Positions 27,295-34,948 of a DNA stretch of 64,000 bases are shown piece by piece. Under the pieces are notes generated by a model, which did no database searches, had not been told where the DNA came from, and saw only the letters and a list, made by a program, of their open reading frames with translations. The position numbers and the translations under genes are program-made. Origin of the DNA: an uncultured Acholeplasma sp. (lineage in GTDB: Bacteria > Bacillota_I > Bacilli_A > Acholeplasmatales > Acholeplasmataceae); assembly GCA_937868795.1 (NCBI GenBank), contig CALMNM010000153.1:1-64000 (forward strand), read 5' to 3'. Numbering within the stretch: position 1 is the stretch's first letter; the number at the start of each line of letters is the position of its first letter.

Positions 27295-28901
27295 TAATCC
27301 ATATCGACATCGAAGTTTTCAAGTAGTGAATCTTTAGCAACCACTGGATCACCGTGTTTGGTGAAGAACATCGTGATAAAGGCTAATGCGACAAAGACGG
27401 TTGCATATGGGAAGAGGACCTTTTGATGAATCATATCCATCAAGAATCCCGAGAGAATTGGAGTCAATATTTGTGCAGCCATCGAAAATGAATAGTAATA
27501 TCCGGTGTATTTTCCAACATTGGATCCCTTTGCGAGTTCAACCACCATGGGATACGAGTTAACATTAATCGTTGCCCACCCAATTCCGGTCAAACCGAAA
27601 ACGATGAACATGACCCAACCAGTATCCTTGGTTAAGAAGAAGACACTACCAAAACAAAGGGTTAATAAAACAATCCCTGCCAAAATGGTTTTTCTTCGAC
27701 CAAACTTGGTAGATAAAATTCCAATAGGAATAAATGCGATAATCGCTGTGACATTCGCAACGAGTAAAGGAAGGGTAAATGAGGGGAGTTGTAAGATCTT
27801 AGGTGCATAATCCGATACTTTGGTCATGACTGCGTTATAGCCCATAAACCAAAGGAAGACGGAGAAAAGGATTAAATAAAGTGATAATTTTTTATCTTTG
27901 GGAAGTTCGTGCATATCATGGACTTCTTTTTCATCTTCGGTAAGTTTCCATTTCTTGTCATCTGCTTCTCTTTCTTTGACCAGCTTAGGTTCATTGACCT
28001 TGAAGAGGAAGAAAGCTAGCACGAGGAGCATGATCACACCGACACTAATAAAGGCCATCGTATAGTGAACATAGGATCGACCACCTAAACCAAAGACGGT
28101 AAGTAAAACGAGTGAGGTGACACCAGCTGCGGCACCCATAAGGTTAATGATCGCATTGGCTTTAGAACGCAATGGCTTCATTGTCACATCCGGCATTAAT
28201 GATACTGCTGGCGAACGATAGGTTGACATCGCGATAAGCGCTATGAGGAGCATAAAGACAAACGCAATGAAATTTCCTGGTGATTCAACGGTGATCATCC
28301 AAGCAAGTTCACTCAAATACTGGTGATAATAACCATCTAAATAGGAAAGTTCAATCGCATCCAATGTTGTCGTTAAACCGTTGTCATTAAGAAGTTCAGT
28401 CATCGGATCAAAAATCGATTGTTCGAAACGATCAAATTGTTTTTGAGAAATCTTTCCATCATCGAGCATCTCTTGGCGCTCAAGACGCATGTCAACGGTC
28501 AGTCCAAGCCAGAAGATGGGTTGTTCTCTCACATTATCAGAGGAGTCGACAATCAATTCATATTGTTGAATGATATTTGACTCTTCGATTTTCGTGGTCT
28601 GAATATTATCCATGAAGGATAATGCCATGAAGGCAAATGCGGCGACGATGGTTCCATAAATAATATAGGGTGTACGTCTTCCCTTCTTATGGTTCGTACG
28701 GTCTGAGATCGCACCAAACAGAGGCAACATGAATAGTGCAAGCACATTATCCAGTGCCATGACAACGCCAGACCATGTTTGATTTAGTCCAAACTTGTCG
28801 ATGAGAATCTTGGTGATAATCGAATCATATGTCTGCCAAAAAATGGTAATGATAAAAAAGGCGAGACCTACATAAAACGTCTTTTTATAATCGAGTTTCA
28901 T
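27294..28901 (-). CDS. MFS carrier (SLC45/GPH-like) with large loop
   Basis: The 535-residue protein has about 12 membrane segments. The signature after helix 2 is FGAISDRTNHKKGRRTPYI, as in sugar carriers of the SLC45/GPH type. Between the third and fourth helices there is an inserted hydrophilic stretch of about 110 residues (near 108-215) that should face outside. Substrate is unknown; a disaccharide is plausible given the neighbouring starch locus. It is a single gene with AGGTGAAGG before the ATG. Confidence 0.8.
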   Translation of the reverse strand: MKLDYKKTFYVGLAFFIITIFWQTYDSIITKILIDKFGLNQTWSGVVMALDNVLALFMLPLFGAISDRTNHKKGRRTPYIIYGTIVAAFAFMALSFMDNIQTTKIEESNIIQQYELIVDSSDNVREQPIFWLGLTVDMRLERQEMLDDGKISQKQFDRFEQSIFDPMTELLNDNGLTTTLDAIELSYLDGYYHQYLSELAWMITVESPGNFIAFVFMLLIALIAMSTYRSPAVSLMPDVTMKPLRSKANAIINLMGAAAGVTSLVLLTVFGLGGRSYVHYTMAFISVGVIMLLVLAFFLFKVNEPKLVKEREADDKKWKLTEDEKEVHDMHELPKDKKLSLYLILFSVFLWFMGYNAVMTKVSDYAPKILQLPSFTLPLLVANVTAIIAFIPIGILSTKFGRRKTILAGIVLLTLCFGSVFFLTKDTGWVMFIVFGLTGIGWATINVNSYPMVVELAKGSNVGKYTGYYYSFSMAAQILTPILSGFLMDMIHQKVLFPYATVFVALAFITMFFTKHGDPVVAKDSLLENFDVDMD

Positions 28902-29003
28902 ACCTTCACCTGTCTTTTGAGATTAGCATTTCGCTTGAGACCATTATAACATGATGAAAGATATTTGATATCAGTGTCTATAGATTTTTTCGTTACGTAA
29001 AAA

Positions 29004-29027
29004 AAAGGATGCCCCAAGACATCCTTT
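29004..29027 (-). terminator. Terminator of the LeuDH-oxidoreductase operon
   Basis: AAAGGATG / CATCCTTT stem with an eight-base loop, followed on the minus strand by a long T run. Confidence 0.85.
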
Positions 29028-29036
29028 GAAATCATA

Positions 29037-29573
29037 TTAAGCAACCGCTTCAAACCCTACACATAATGCTTTTTGATTGATGGGTAACATATGGCCTTTC
29101 TTTTCACCTAAAAAATGCTTAAGTGAATCGATGATCACATCTTCTTTAAAGATATCCACTTTCTTCAGATAAGCACCTAACATGACCATGTTGGCGACTT
29201 GTGGTTTTTCTAAAGATTGTGCTAATTCTGTCATGGGTACACCATAAATATGAATGGCTTCTTTTTCTAGATGAGATTTAATGAGGGAAGAATTATAGAA
29301 AATGTTTCCCCCTTCTTTAATCTTATCCATGAATTTTTGCATGGAAGGTTCATTAAAAATGAGCAGATCATCTGCATTTTTAAAAACGGGTGAATGAATC
29401 GGTTTATCACTAATGACAACCGAACAATTGGCGGTTCCCCCACGTGTTTCTGGTCCATACGTAGGCACCCACAAACTGTAAAGACCTTGCTTATTTGCTG
29501 CATAAGCGAGAAGCTGACCTGTCAACATCACACCTTGACCACCAAATCCTGCAATACGAATGTTTCTAATCAT
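29037..29573 (-). CDS. 2-oxoacid:ferredoxin oxidoreductase gamma subunit
   Basis: The 178-residue protein begins IRIAGFGGQGVMLTGQLLA, the hallmark of the gamma (CoA-handling) subunit, with PTYGPETRGGTANCSV after it. It joins the alpha, beta and delta subunits encoded just upstream to make a four-subunit enzyme that turns 2-oxoacids plus CoA into acyl-CoA, CO2 and reduced ferredoxin. The ATG at 29573 overlaps the end of the beta gene by eight bases, and GGATGTGGA precedes it; the frame extends eight codons further. It closes the operon. Confidence 0.9.
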   Translation of the reverse strand: MIRNIRIAGFGGQGVMLTGQLLAYAANKQGLYSLWVPTYGPETRGGTANCSVVISDKPIHSPVFKNADDLLIFNEPSMQKFMDKIKEGGNIFYNSSLIKSHLEKEAIHIYGVPMTELAQSLEKPQVANMVMLGAYLKKVDIFKEDVIIDSLKHFLGEKKGHMLPINQKALCVGFEAVA

Positions 29574-30309
29574 GATTTTCCACATCCTTATAAACACCTA
29601 AAGGATAGACAGGAAGCATGTTTTCTTTCGCCCAATCCATCGCTTCACGTGGCTTCATTCCCCAGTTTACAGGGCATGTTGAGATGACTTCAACCATGGT
29701 GAATCCTCGGCCTTCAAGCTGGTAGGTAAAGGCTTTTTTAATCGCTTTTTTCGCTTTTCGAATATTTGGAATATCGTGCAGTGAGACGCGTTCAACATAG
29801 GCTGCACCGGTAATTTGACCAAAGATCTCAGAAATTCGTAAAGGTGCACCATGCATCTGACGATTTCTACCATCTTGAGAAGTCGTTGTATGTTGTCCGA
29901 TCAATGTAGTCGGAGCCATCTGTCCACCAGTCATCCCATAAGTTGCATTATTCGCGACAATCGCTGTGATCAGTTCACCCCGATTGGCCGCATGAATCGC
30001 TTCAGCAATCCCAATTGAACCAAAGTCACCATCACCTTGATACGTGTAAACGATGCGGTCTGGTAAAACACGCTTAATTCCCGTCGCTGTCGCACAGGCA
30101 CGTCCATGAGGTGCTTGCTGAAAATCGGTATTGATATAATCATAAGAAAATACAGAACAACCCACAGATGCAATACCAACTGATTTTCCTAAAAGATTTA
30201 ATTCTTCTAATACTTCAGCCACAAGCTTATGGAGAATACCATGGGTACATCCTGGACAATAGTGGGTATGGGCTTCAGTCAGTCCATGACTACGTTCATA
30301 ACGAATCAT
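29566..30309 (-). CDS. 2-oxoacid:ferredoxin oxidoreductase beta (TPP) subunit
   Basis: The 247-residue subunit binds thiamine diphosphate: HYCPGCTHG, YQGDGDFGSIGIAE (GDG motif) and NNATYGMTGGQMAPTT. It overlaps the alpha gene by four bases. Reaction and complex as for the gamma subunit. The gene order delta-alpha-beta-gamma occurs in both VOR and KOR enzymes; the leucine dehydrogenase at the head of the operon favours branched-chain 2-oxoacids (VOR). Confidence 0.92.
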   Translation of the reverse strand: MIRYERSHGLTEAHTHYCPGCTHGILHKLVAEVLEELNLLGKSVGIASVGCSVFSYDYINTDFQQAPHGRACATATGIKRVLPDRIVYTYQGDGDFGSIGIAEAIHAANRGELITAIVANNATYGMTGGQMAPTTLIGQHTTTSQDGRNRQMHGAPLRISEIFGQITGAAYVERVSLHDIPNIRKAKKAIKKAFTYQLEGRGFTMVEVISTCPVNWGMKPREAMDWAKENMLPVYPLGVYKDVENHD

Positions 30310-31376
30310 GATTCCACCACCTTTTCATTGAAATGAAGAATGGCTTCAACGATTTCTTCGGGTTCAGGAACGACACCACCGGTGCGTCCATAAAAAGCAA
30401 TCGGAAGTTTTCCCTTGTTGACTATCTTGACATCATCGATCATTTGTCCCATGCTCATCTCGGTGACGAGAATGCCTTTACATGAAGAAGGTATGTGTTC
30501 AAATGCTTTTTTCGGGAATGGCCAAAGTGAAATAGGTCTGATCATTCCAACGTTAATTCCTTGATCATGGAGGGTTTCGATAGCTGAACGACAGATTCGT
30601 GCGGATGTGCCATAAGCAACGATGACATACTCAGCATTTTCCATGTTCGTGAGCTCAAAACGGACTTCATTTTTTTCTACTTGGCGATACTTCGCTTGAA
30701 GTTCTAAATTATGATTTTCCAACTGGATGGGATCTAAGAATACCGAGGTAATGATGTTTCTTCCCTCATGATAATCAGTTCCAGTGGTTGCGTATGTTTT
30801 TGGCTTTATTTCGCGCTTTTTCGCAGGTCTATCCATATCGACAGATTCCATCATTTGACCGATTAAACCATCGGCTAAAATCATGACTGGATTACGATAT
30901 TGATCCGCAATATCAAACGCTTCTTTCATTAAATCTACCGTTTCTTGAATGGATTCAGGTGCAAAGACTATGACGTGATAATCTCCATTCCCTCCGCCAC
31001 GTGTGGCTTGAAAATAGTCAGCTTGAGAAGGTTGAATACCCCCTAAACCAGGACCTCCACGCATGATCGAAACGATGACACAGGGAAGTTGAGCCCCTGC
31101 CATATAACTGATACCTTCCTGTTTTAATGCAATCCCTACTGAGGATGATGATGTCATGACTCTTGCACCTGTACCAGCGGCTCCATAGACCATATTGATC
31201 GCGGCCACTTCGGATTCAGCTTGGACAAATGCTTTCCCATGTTCAACGAGTAATTTTGATAAATACTCAGGGATTTCATTTTGAGGAGTAATCGGATAAC
31301 CAAAGAAAGCATCGCATCCTGCTGCCACAGCGGCGCGAGCAATCGCTTCGTTACCCTTAATGAGTACTTTGCTCAT
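30306..31376 (-). CDS. 2-oxoacid:ferredoxin oxidoreductase alpha subunit
   Basis: The 356-residue alpha subunit shows GNEAIARAAVAAGCDAFFGYPITPQNEIPE near its start and MRGGPGLGGIQPSQADYFQATRGG in the pyrimidine-domain region, both standard for this family. It overlaps the ferredoxin-type delta gene (ATGA) and the beta gene, so the subunits are made together. Substrate is assigned by context as branched-chain 2-oxoacids. Confidence 0.92.
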   Translation of the reverse strand: MSKVLIKGNEAIARAAVAAGCDAFFGYPITPQNEIPEYLSKLLVEHGKAFVQAESEVAAINMVYGAAGTGARVMTSSSSVGIALKQEGISYMAGAQLPCVIVSIMRGGPGLGGIQPSQADYFQATRGGGNGDYHVIVFAPESIQETVDLMKEAFDIADQYRNPVMILADGLIGQMMESVDMDRPAKKREIKPKTYATTGTDYHEGRNIITSVFLDPIQLENHNLELQAKYRQVEKNEVRFELTNMENAEYVIVAYGTSARICRSAIETLHDQGINVGMIRPISLWPFPKKAFEHIPSSCKGILVTEMSMGQMIDDVKIVNKGKLPIAFYGRTGGVVPEPEEIVEAILHFNEKVVES

Positions 31377-31597
31377 GCTTCTCTAACCTCCTCAACTTTA
31401 ATTACTGAATCTGGACAAACGATTGCACATTGAGCACAAGCTATGCATTTATCCATATCGGTGACTGAAATTAAATTATATCCGCTCTGATTAATTCTTT
31501 CTTTGTCTAAATAAAGAATATCGACTGGGCAAAAAGTGACACAGAGTTCGCACCCTTTGCATGATTCGTTGTCGAATGTCAATCTTCCTTTTCTCAC
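31373..31597 (-). CDS. Ferredoxin-like delta subunit (2 x 4Fe-4S)
   Basis: The 74-residue protein has two CxxCxxCxxxCP cluster motifs, CKGCELCVTFCP and CIACAQCAIVCP, and nothing else. It carries electrons from the thiamine centre to free ferredoxin. The start codon is GTG. It follows the dehydrogenase gene by 12 bases and overlaps the alpha gene. Confidence 0.93.
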   Translation of the reverse strand: MRKGRLTFDNESCKGCELCVTFCPVDILYLDKERINQSGYNLISVTDMDKCIACAQCAIVCPDSVIKVEEVREA

Positions 31598-31609
31598 ACC
31601 CTCACTCCC

Positions 31610-32689
31610 TTATCTAACAATGTAATTATCTTGAACGTTATTGATGGTTTCAATACGCTTCTTCGCAAACACTTTCGCAGCTTGTTGTGTATGAATTCCT
31701 TCACGATCAGCGATCTTAAAGATTTCTAAGAGACGATCATAAATCTTCTCGATGTCACGTGTGGCACGTCCAATATTGTATTCCTTTAATTCATGATAGA
31801 CATTGATGAGTCCACCTGCGTTAATGACAAAGTCTGGAGCATAAAGGATGCCCATATCCTTGATCATATTGCCGTGAATATCTTCTTCTAGAAGCACGTT
31901 ATTGGCAGTACCTGCAATAACTTTCGCTTTAATTTGTGGGATCGTTTGATCATTTAAGACTCCACCAAGTGCACAGGGCACAATCACATCAACATCGGCT
32001 GAAAAATACTTTTCTGGTGCGATAAATTCAACATCTGGATGTTCCTTTTTCATACGTTCGATATGTTTAGGATTGATTTCAGAGAAATAAATCTTCTTCG
32101 CTTTCGCTTCTACTAACTTCTTAATTAAATAATAGCCCGTTTGCCCTGCACCTTGAACAGCAAATGAATATTTCGTGAAATCTTCATCACCAAACTTATA
32201 TTGGAGTGCAGCACGGATTCCATGGAACGCACCAAGCGCTGTCATGGGGGATGGATTGCCTGATTTTCCTTCAAGTCCTACGACGTGATCGGTTTCCATC
32301 GCAACGAAATCCATGTCTTTCGTACTTGTATTAACGTCTTCTGCGGTAATATAACGTCCATTTAAACTTTGGACATAACGACCGAGAGCTCTGAAATAAC
32401 CTTCATTTTTCATTTGATCAGGATCACCGATCAAGACGGTTTTACCGCCACCAAGATTTAAGCCTGCAGCGGCAGCTTTGTAGGTCATACCTCTTGCTAA
32501 TCTTAAGCAGTCAATGACCGCTTCTTCTTCGCTTGCATAGTTCCACAGTCTAGTTCCACCAAGGGCTGGACCTAATGTGGTGTTGTGTATGCAGGTAATC
32601 CCTTTTAATCCTGTCGTCTTATCATAAAAATAGACGACTTGCTCGTACCGGTGTTTAGCCATGTACTCAAAATGCTTGAAATCGCTCAT
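31610..32689 (-). CDS. Leucine (branched-chain amino acid) dehydrogenase
   Basis: The 359-residue enzyme deaminates leucine, valine or isoleucine with NAD. The Glu/Leu/Phe/Val dehydrogenase signature LNLGGGKTVLIGD holds the catalytic lysine, LGPALGGTRLW precedes it, and the nucleotide fold starts at YSFAVQGAGQTGYYLIKKLV. Its 2-oxoacid product is the substrate expected for the oxidoreductase encoded immediately downstream, so the operon makes a complete path from amino acid to acyl-CoA. A cre-like site covers the predicted transcription start. Confidence 0.9.
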   Translation of the reverse strand: MSDFKHFEYMAKHRYEQVVYFYDKTTGLKGITCIHNTTLGPALGGTRLWNYASEEEAVIDCLRLARGMTYKAAAAGLNLGGGKTVLIGDPDQMKNEGYFRALGRYVQSLNGRYITAEDVNTSTKDMDFVAMETDHVVGLEGKSGNPSPMTALGAFHGIRAALQYKFGDEDFTKYSFAVQGAGQTGYYLIKKLVEAKAKKIYFSEINPKHIERMKKEHPDVEFIAPEKYFSADVDVIVPCALGGVLNDQTIPQIKAKVIAGTANNVLLEEDIHGNMIKDMGILYAPDFVINAGGLINVYHELKEYNIGRATRDIEKIYDRLLEIFKIADREGIHTQQAAKVFAKKRIETINNVQDNYIVR

Positions 32690-32709
32690 GTTATTCTCCC
32701 TTCAATTTC

Positions 32710-32723
32710 TTAAAGCGCTTACA
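32710..32723. promoter_or_regulatory. cre-like site at the start of the LeuDH transcript
   Basis: TTAAAGCGCTTACA matches 13 of 14 positions of the CcpA consensus TGWAARCGYTWNCW. It lies just after the -10, a classic repression position. Confidence 0.65.
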
Positions 32724-32729
32724 TCTCAT

Positions 32730-32735
32730 ATTATA
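32730..32735 (-). promoter_or_regulatory. Extended -10 of the LeuDH-oxidoreductase operon
   Basis: The minus strand reads TGTTATAAT about 40 bases before the ATG; no clear -35 box. Confidence 0.55.
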
Positions 32736-32883
32736 ACACACGTTATATGATTTATCATATAAATTTTTGAAGAATGGTCAAGGGGTGGGTTTCATCTGTT
32801 TTCATCGTTTATTTTTATGAAAATCAATCATGAAAGAAAACAGATAGGTTAGATAACCTCTAAATATTAACAAGAATCTCTAT

Positions 32884-32906
32884 AAAAAAAGACCTCAAAA
32901 GAGGTC
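32884..32906 (-). terminator. Terminator of the msrB-esterase-CAT operon
   Basis: GACCTC / GAGGTC with an AAAA loop, followed by T7 on the minus strand and overlapping the stop codon of the CAT-like gene. Confidence 0.8.
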
Positions 32907-33534
32907 ATTTCCATTCATTAATGGCTTTTTGAAGATTTTGAATCAATACGCCTACATGTCTACCATCGACGAAAGCATGATGTGATTCAATCGCAAAGGG
33001 CATCAGATATCGTCCATTCATAGGTTCGAATTTTCCCCAAGCTACACGAGGGATAGCATCCTTGTTATCAATCATGTGAGCGTGTGATACCTGCATGAAA
33101 CTTGCCCAAGGAAACGTTGTGATATAGACGAGATCTTGCCTTTCTTCTTCGGAATAATCGATAAATACTGAGCCTTGCTTTAGTGATTTGTCTTTAGCCT
33201 GTTCGATAAACGCAAGCAAATCTTCATGATAATCAACTGTCACGATTTTAAATTGTTCAGAGTTTGGTATTTGATCGGTGAATGATGGATGAATTTGATC
33301 CATTAGATAAGGCTCACCGTCAATAAAGCGATATCGATAATTCTCGATTTGATTCATTTCACTTATGACAAGGTGCATAAAACTTAGGTAAAACGATAAA
33401 TCTCTTTTCTTTACTTCTTGATAAAAGTGCGTGATATCGAGTTGAAATGTCATCATATACATCGGAACATCGATATCTTTATAAAAGAGATAGGTTTGTT
33501 TCCTATTCCACGTTTCTAGATCAATTTTCTTCAT
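32905..33534 (-). CDS. Chloramphenicol acetyltransferase-family protein
   Basis: The 209-residue protein matches the type A CAT family in length and carries its active-site histidine motif near the C-terminus (SHHAFVDGRHVG). Other family features are the opening IDLETWNRKQ and the FPWASFMQVSHA segment. It would use acetyl-CoA; chloramphenicol is the classic acceptor, but many such chromosomal proteins have unknown acceptors. ATG 33534 has GAGGG six bases upstream, and the gene overlaps the end of the esterase gene by 14 bases. I would not call resistance from sequence alone. Confidence 0.82.
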   Translation of the reverse strand: MKKIDLETWNRKQTYLFYKDIDVPMYMMTFQLDITHFYQEVKKRDLSFYLSFMHLVISEMNQIENYRYRFIDGEPYLMDQIHPSFTDQIPNSEQFKIVTVDYHEDLLAFIEQAKDKSLKQGSVFIDYSEEERQDLVYITTFPWASFMQVSHAHMIDNKDAIPRVAWGKFEPMNGRYLMPFAIESHHAFVDGRHVGVLIQNLQKAINEWK

Positions 33535-34447
33535 CGTCATCCCTCATAAACTGAATCCGTTTTTGAATCATATTCTTGATTAATTTGCTGTAAAAGACTG
33601 CATCATAACCATGGACTGTTTTTAATGTATGATACTCCTTGACTGGAACACCTGCTTCACTCAAACGTCTTGCATATTCAATCGCTTCATCTCTTAAACA
33701 ATCGTATTGTGCTGTTTCAATATACGCCTTAGGTAGGTTATGGAGTTTAGCTAAGGATGGTGATGCATACTCAATCATCCCTAAATCGCCATTCTTTAAG
33801 TAAAGTTCCCACATGCTTTTGTTTAGGATGGAATTCCACATCGGTGTATCATGATATTCTTTCATTGATGGCGTATTTTGCAATACATCAATCACAGGGT
33901 ACAAAAGCATCTGTCGCTTGATTTTAGGCCCATCAAAATCTCTTGCTAATAGCGTGACCGCTGTGGCAAGGTTACCTCCTGCAGAATCTCCCGCGACTGA
34001 TAAGTTATTCGGATCTATCTTCAAGAAATCTGCGTGTTCTTTCATGAATTGTAACGCGTGGTAACAATCGAACAAACCGACAGGAAAAGGATATTTTGGA
34101 GCGAGATGATAGCGGACATAGAGGGCACGTTGATTGGTTTCCATGATGATACTTTGAAGCATGCCTATGTGTACTGGTGTACCTTCCATCTGGAAACCAC
34201 CGCCATGAATGTAAAGCAACCCAGGAGCAATGCCTTTCTGATCCTTTTTCTCATAGAGCGTGACTTTAATTTTCATGTGATTATAACCACGAATAATAAA
34301 TACCTTTTTGCGTATCCCTTTTTTGGTGCGTGTAAAAAGCATCGTCAAATTGAAGACCATATTGGCAGTCATGCGACGAAGTTTCGTATAACGTGTAAAT
34401 TTAAGTGGCTTTAAGATGAGTAATTCAGGATCTATATGATATGCCAT
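33521..34447 (-). CDS. Alpha/beta hydrolase, hormone-sensitive-lipase-like esterase
   Basis: The 308-residue protein has the HSL-type oxyanion motif HGGGF (in LLYIHGGGFQMEG), the nucleophile GDSAGGNLA, an Asp in YDCLRDEA and a His in VHGYDAVF. It is probably a cytoplasmic carboxylesterase for short acyl esters. AAGGAG precedes the ATG. It lies between msrB (8 bases upstream) and the CAT-like gene (overlapping). Confidence 0.85.
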   Translation of the reverse strand: MAYHIDPELLILKPLKFTRYTKLRRMTANMVFNLTMLFTRTKKGIRKKVFIIRGYNHMKIKVTLYEKKDQKGIAPGLLYIHGGGFQMEGTPVHIGMLQSIIMETNQRALYVRYHLAPKYPFPVGLFDCYHALQFMKEHADFLKIDPNNLSVAGDSAGGNLATAVTLLARDFDGPKIKRQMLLYPVIDVLQNTPSMKEYHDTPMWNSILNKSMWELYLKNGDLGMIEYASPSLAKLHNLPKAYIETAQYDCLRDEAIEYARRLSEAGVPVKEYHTLKTVHGYDAVFYSKLIKNMIQKRIQFMRDDDEEN

Positions 34448-34455
34448 GATACTCC

Positions 34456-34881
34456 TTATTTTTTAAAGAGGGATAAATACTCCTGATATCCTTCTTTTTC
34501 TAGATCTTCAACTTTAATAAATCGTAATGAAGCGGAATTGATGCAGTAACGATAGCCACCTAATTCTCTAGGTCCATCATTAAAAAGATGTCCTAAATGA
34601 CTATCGGCTTCCTTACTTCTCACTTCAGTACGTATCATTCCATATGTACGATCCATTTTTGTCGTTAATGGTTTGATGGCTTTGGCAAAACTAGGCCAAC
34701 CGCAGTCACTGTCAAATTTGTCTTCGGAACTAAAGAGAGGTTCTCCAGAAACAATATCGACATAAAGCCCTTTTTCATGATGATTCCAAAACTCATTTTG
34801 GAATGGTCGTTCTGTTCCATTCTCTTGTGTCACATAAAATTGGATTGGCGTTAATCGTTTTTTCAGTTCATCTTTATTCAT
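34456..34881 (-). CDS. msrB: Peptide-methionine (R)-S-oxide reductase
   Basis: The 141-residue enzyme repairs methionine-R-sulfoxide. The catalytic cysteine is in [11 protein letters not shown], with [10 protein letters not shown] and [12 protein letters not shown] before it. The two CxxC pairs that hold zinc in many MsrB proteins are absent, so it is the zinc-free type. ATG 34881 is preferred over an upstream GTG because GGGTGAT stands before it. It is first in a three-gene operon with the esterase and CAT-like genes. Confidence 0.93.
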   Translation of the reverse strand: MNKDELKKRLTPIQFYVTQENGTERPFQNEFWNHHEKGLYVDIVSGEPLFSSEDKFDSDCGWPSFAKAIKPLTTKMDRTYGMIRTEVRSKEADSHLGHLFNDGPRELGGYRYCINSASLRFIKVEDLEKEGYQEYLSLFKK

Positions 34882-34948
34882 TTTTATCACCCAATCTTAG
34901 TGTACCATAGATGGATAAAACCATCATTTTTCATGCCTTGATGAAGAA

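Noticed and set aside
32905-33534. Calling the CAT-like gene an acquired antibiotic-resistance gene
   Set aside because: It sits in a tight chromosomal operon with msrB and an esterase, with no mobile element nearby, and acceptor specificity cannot be read from sequence.
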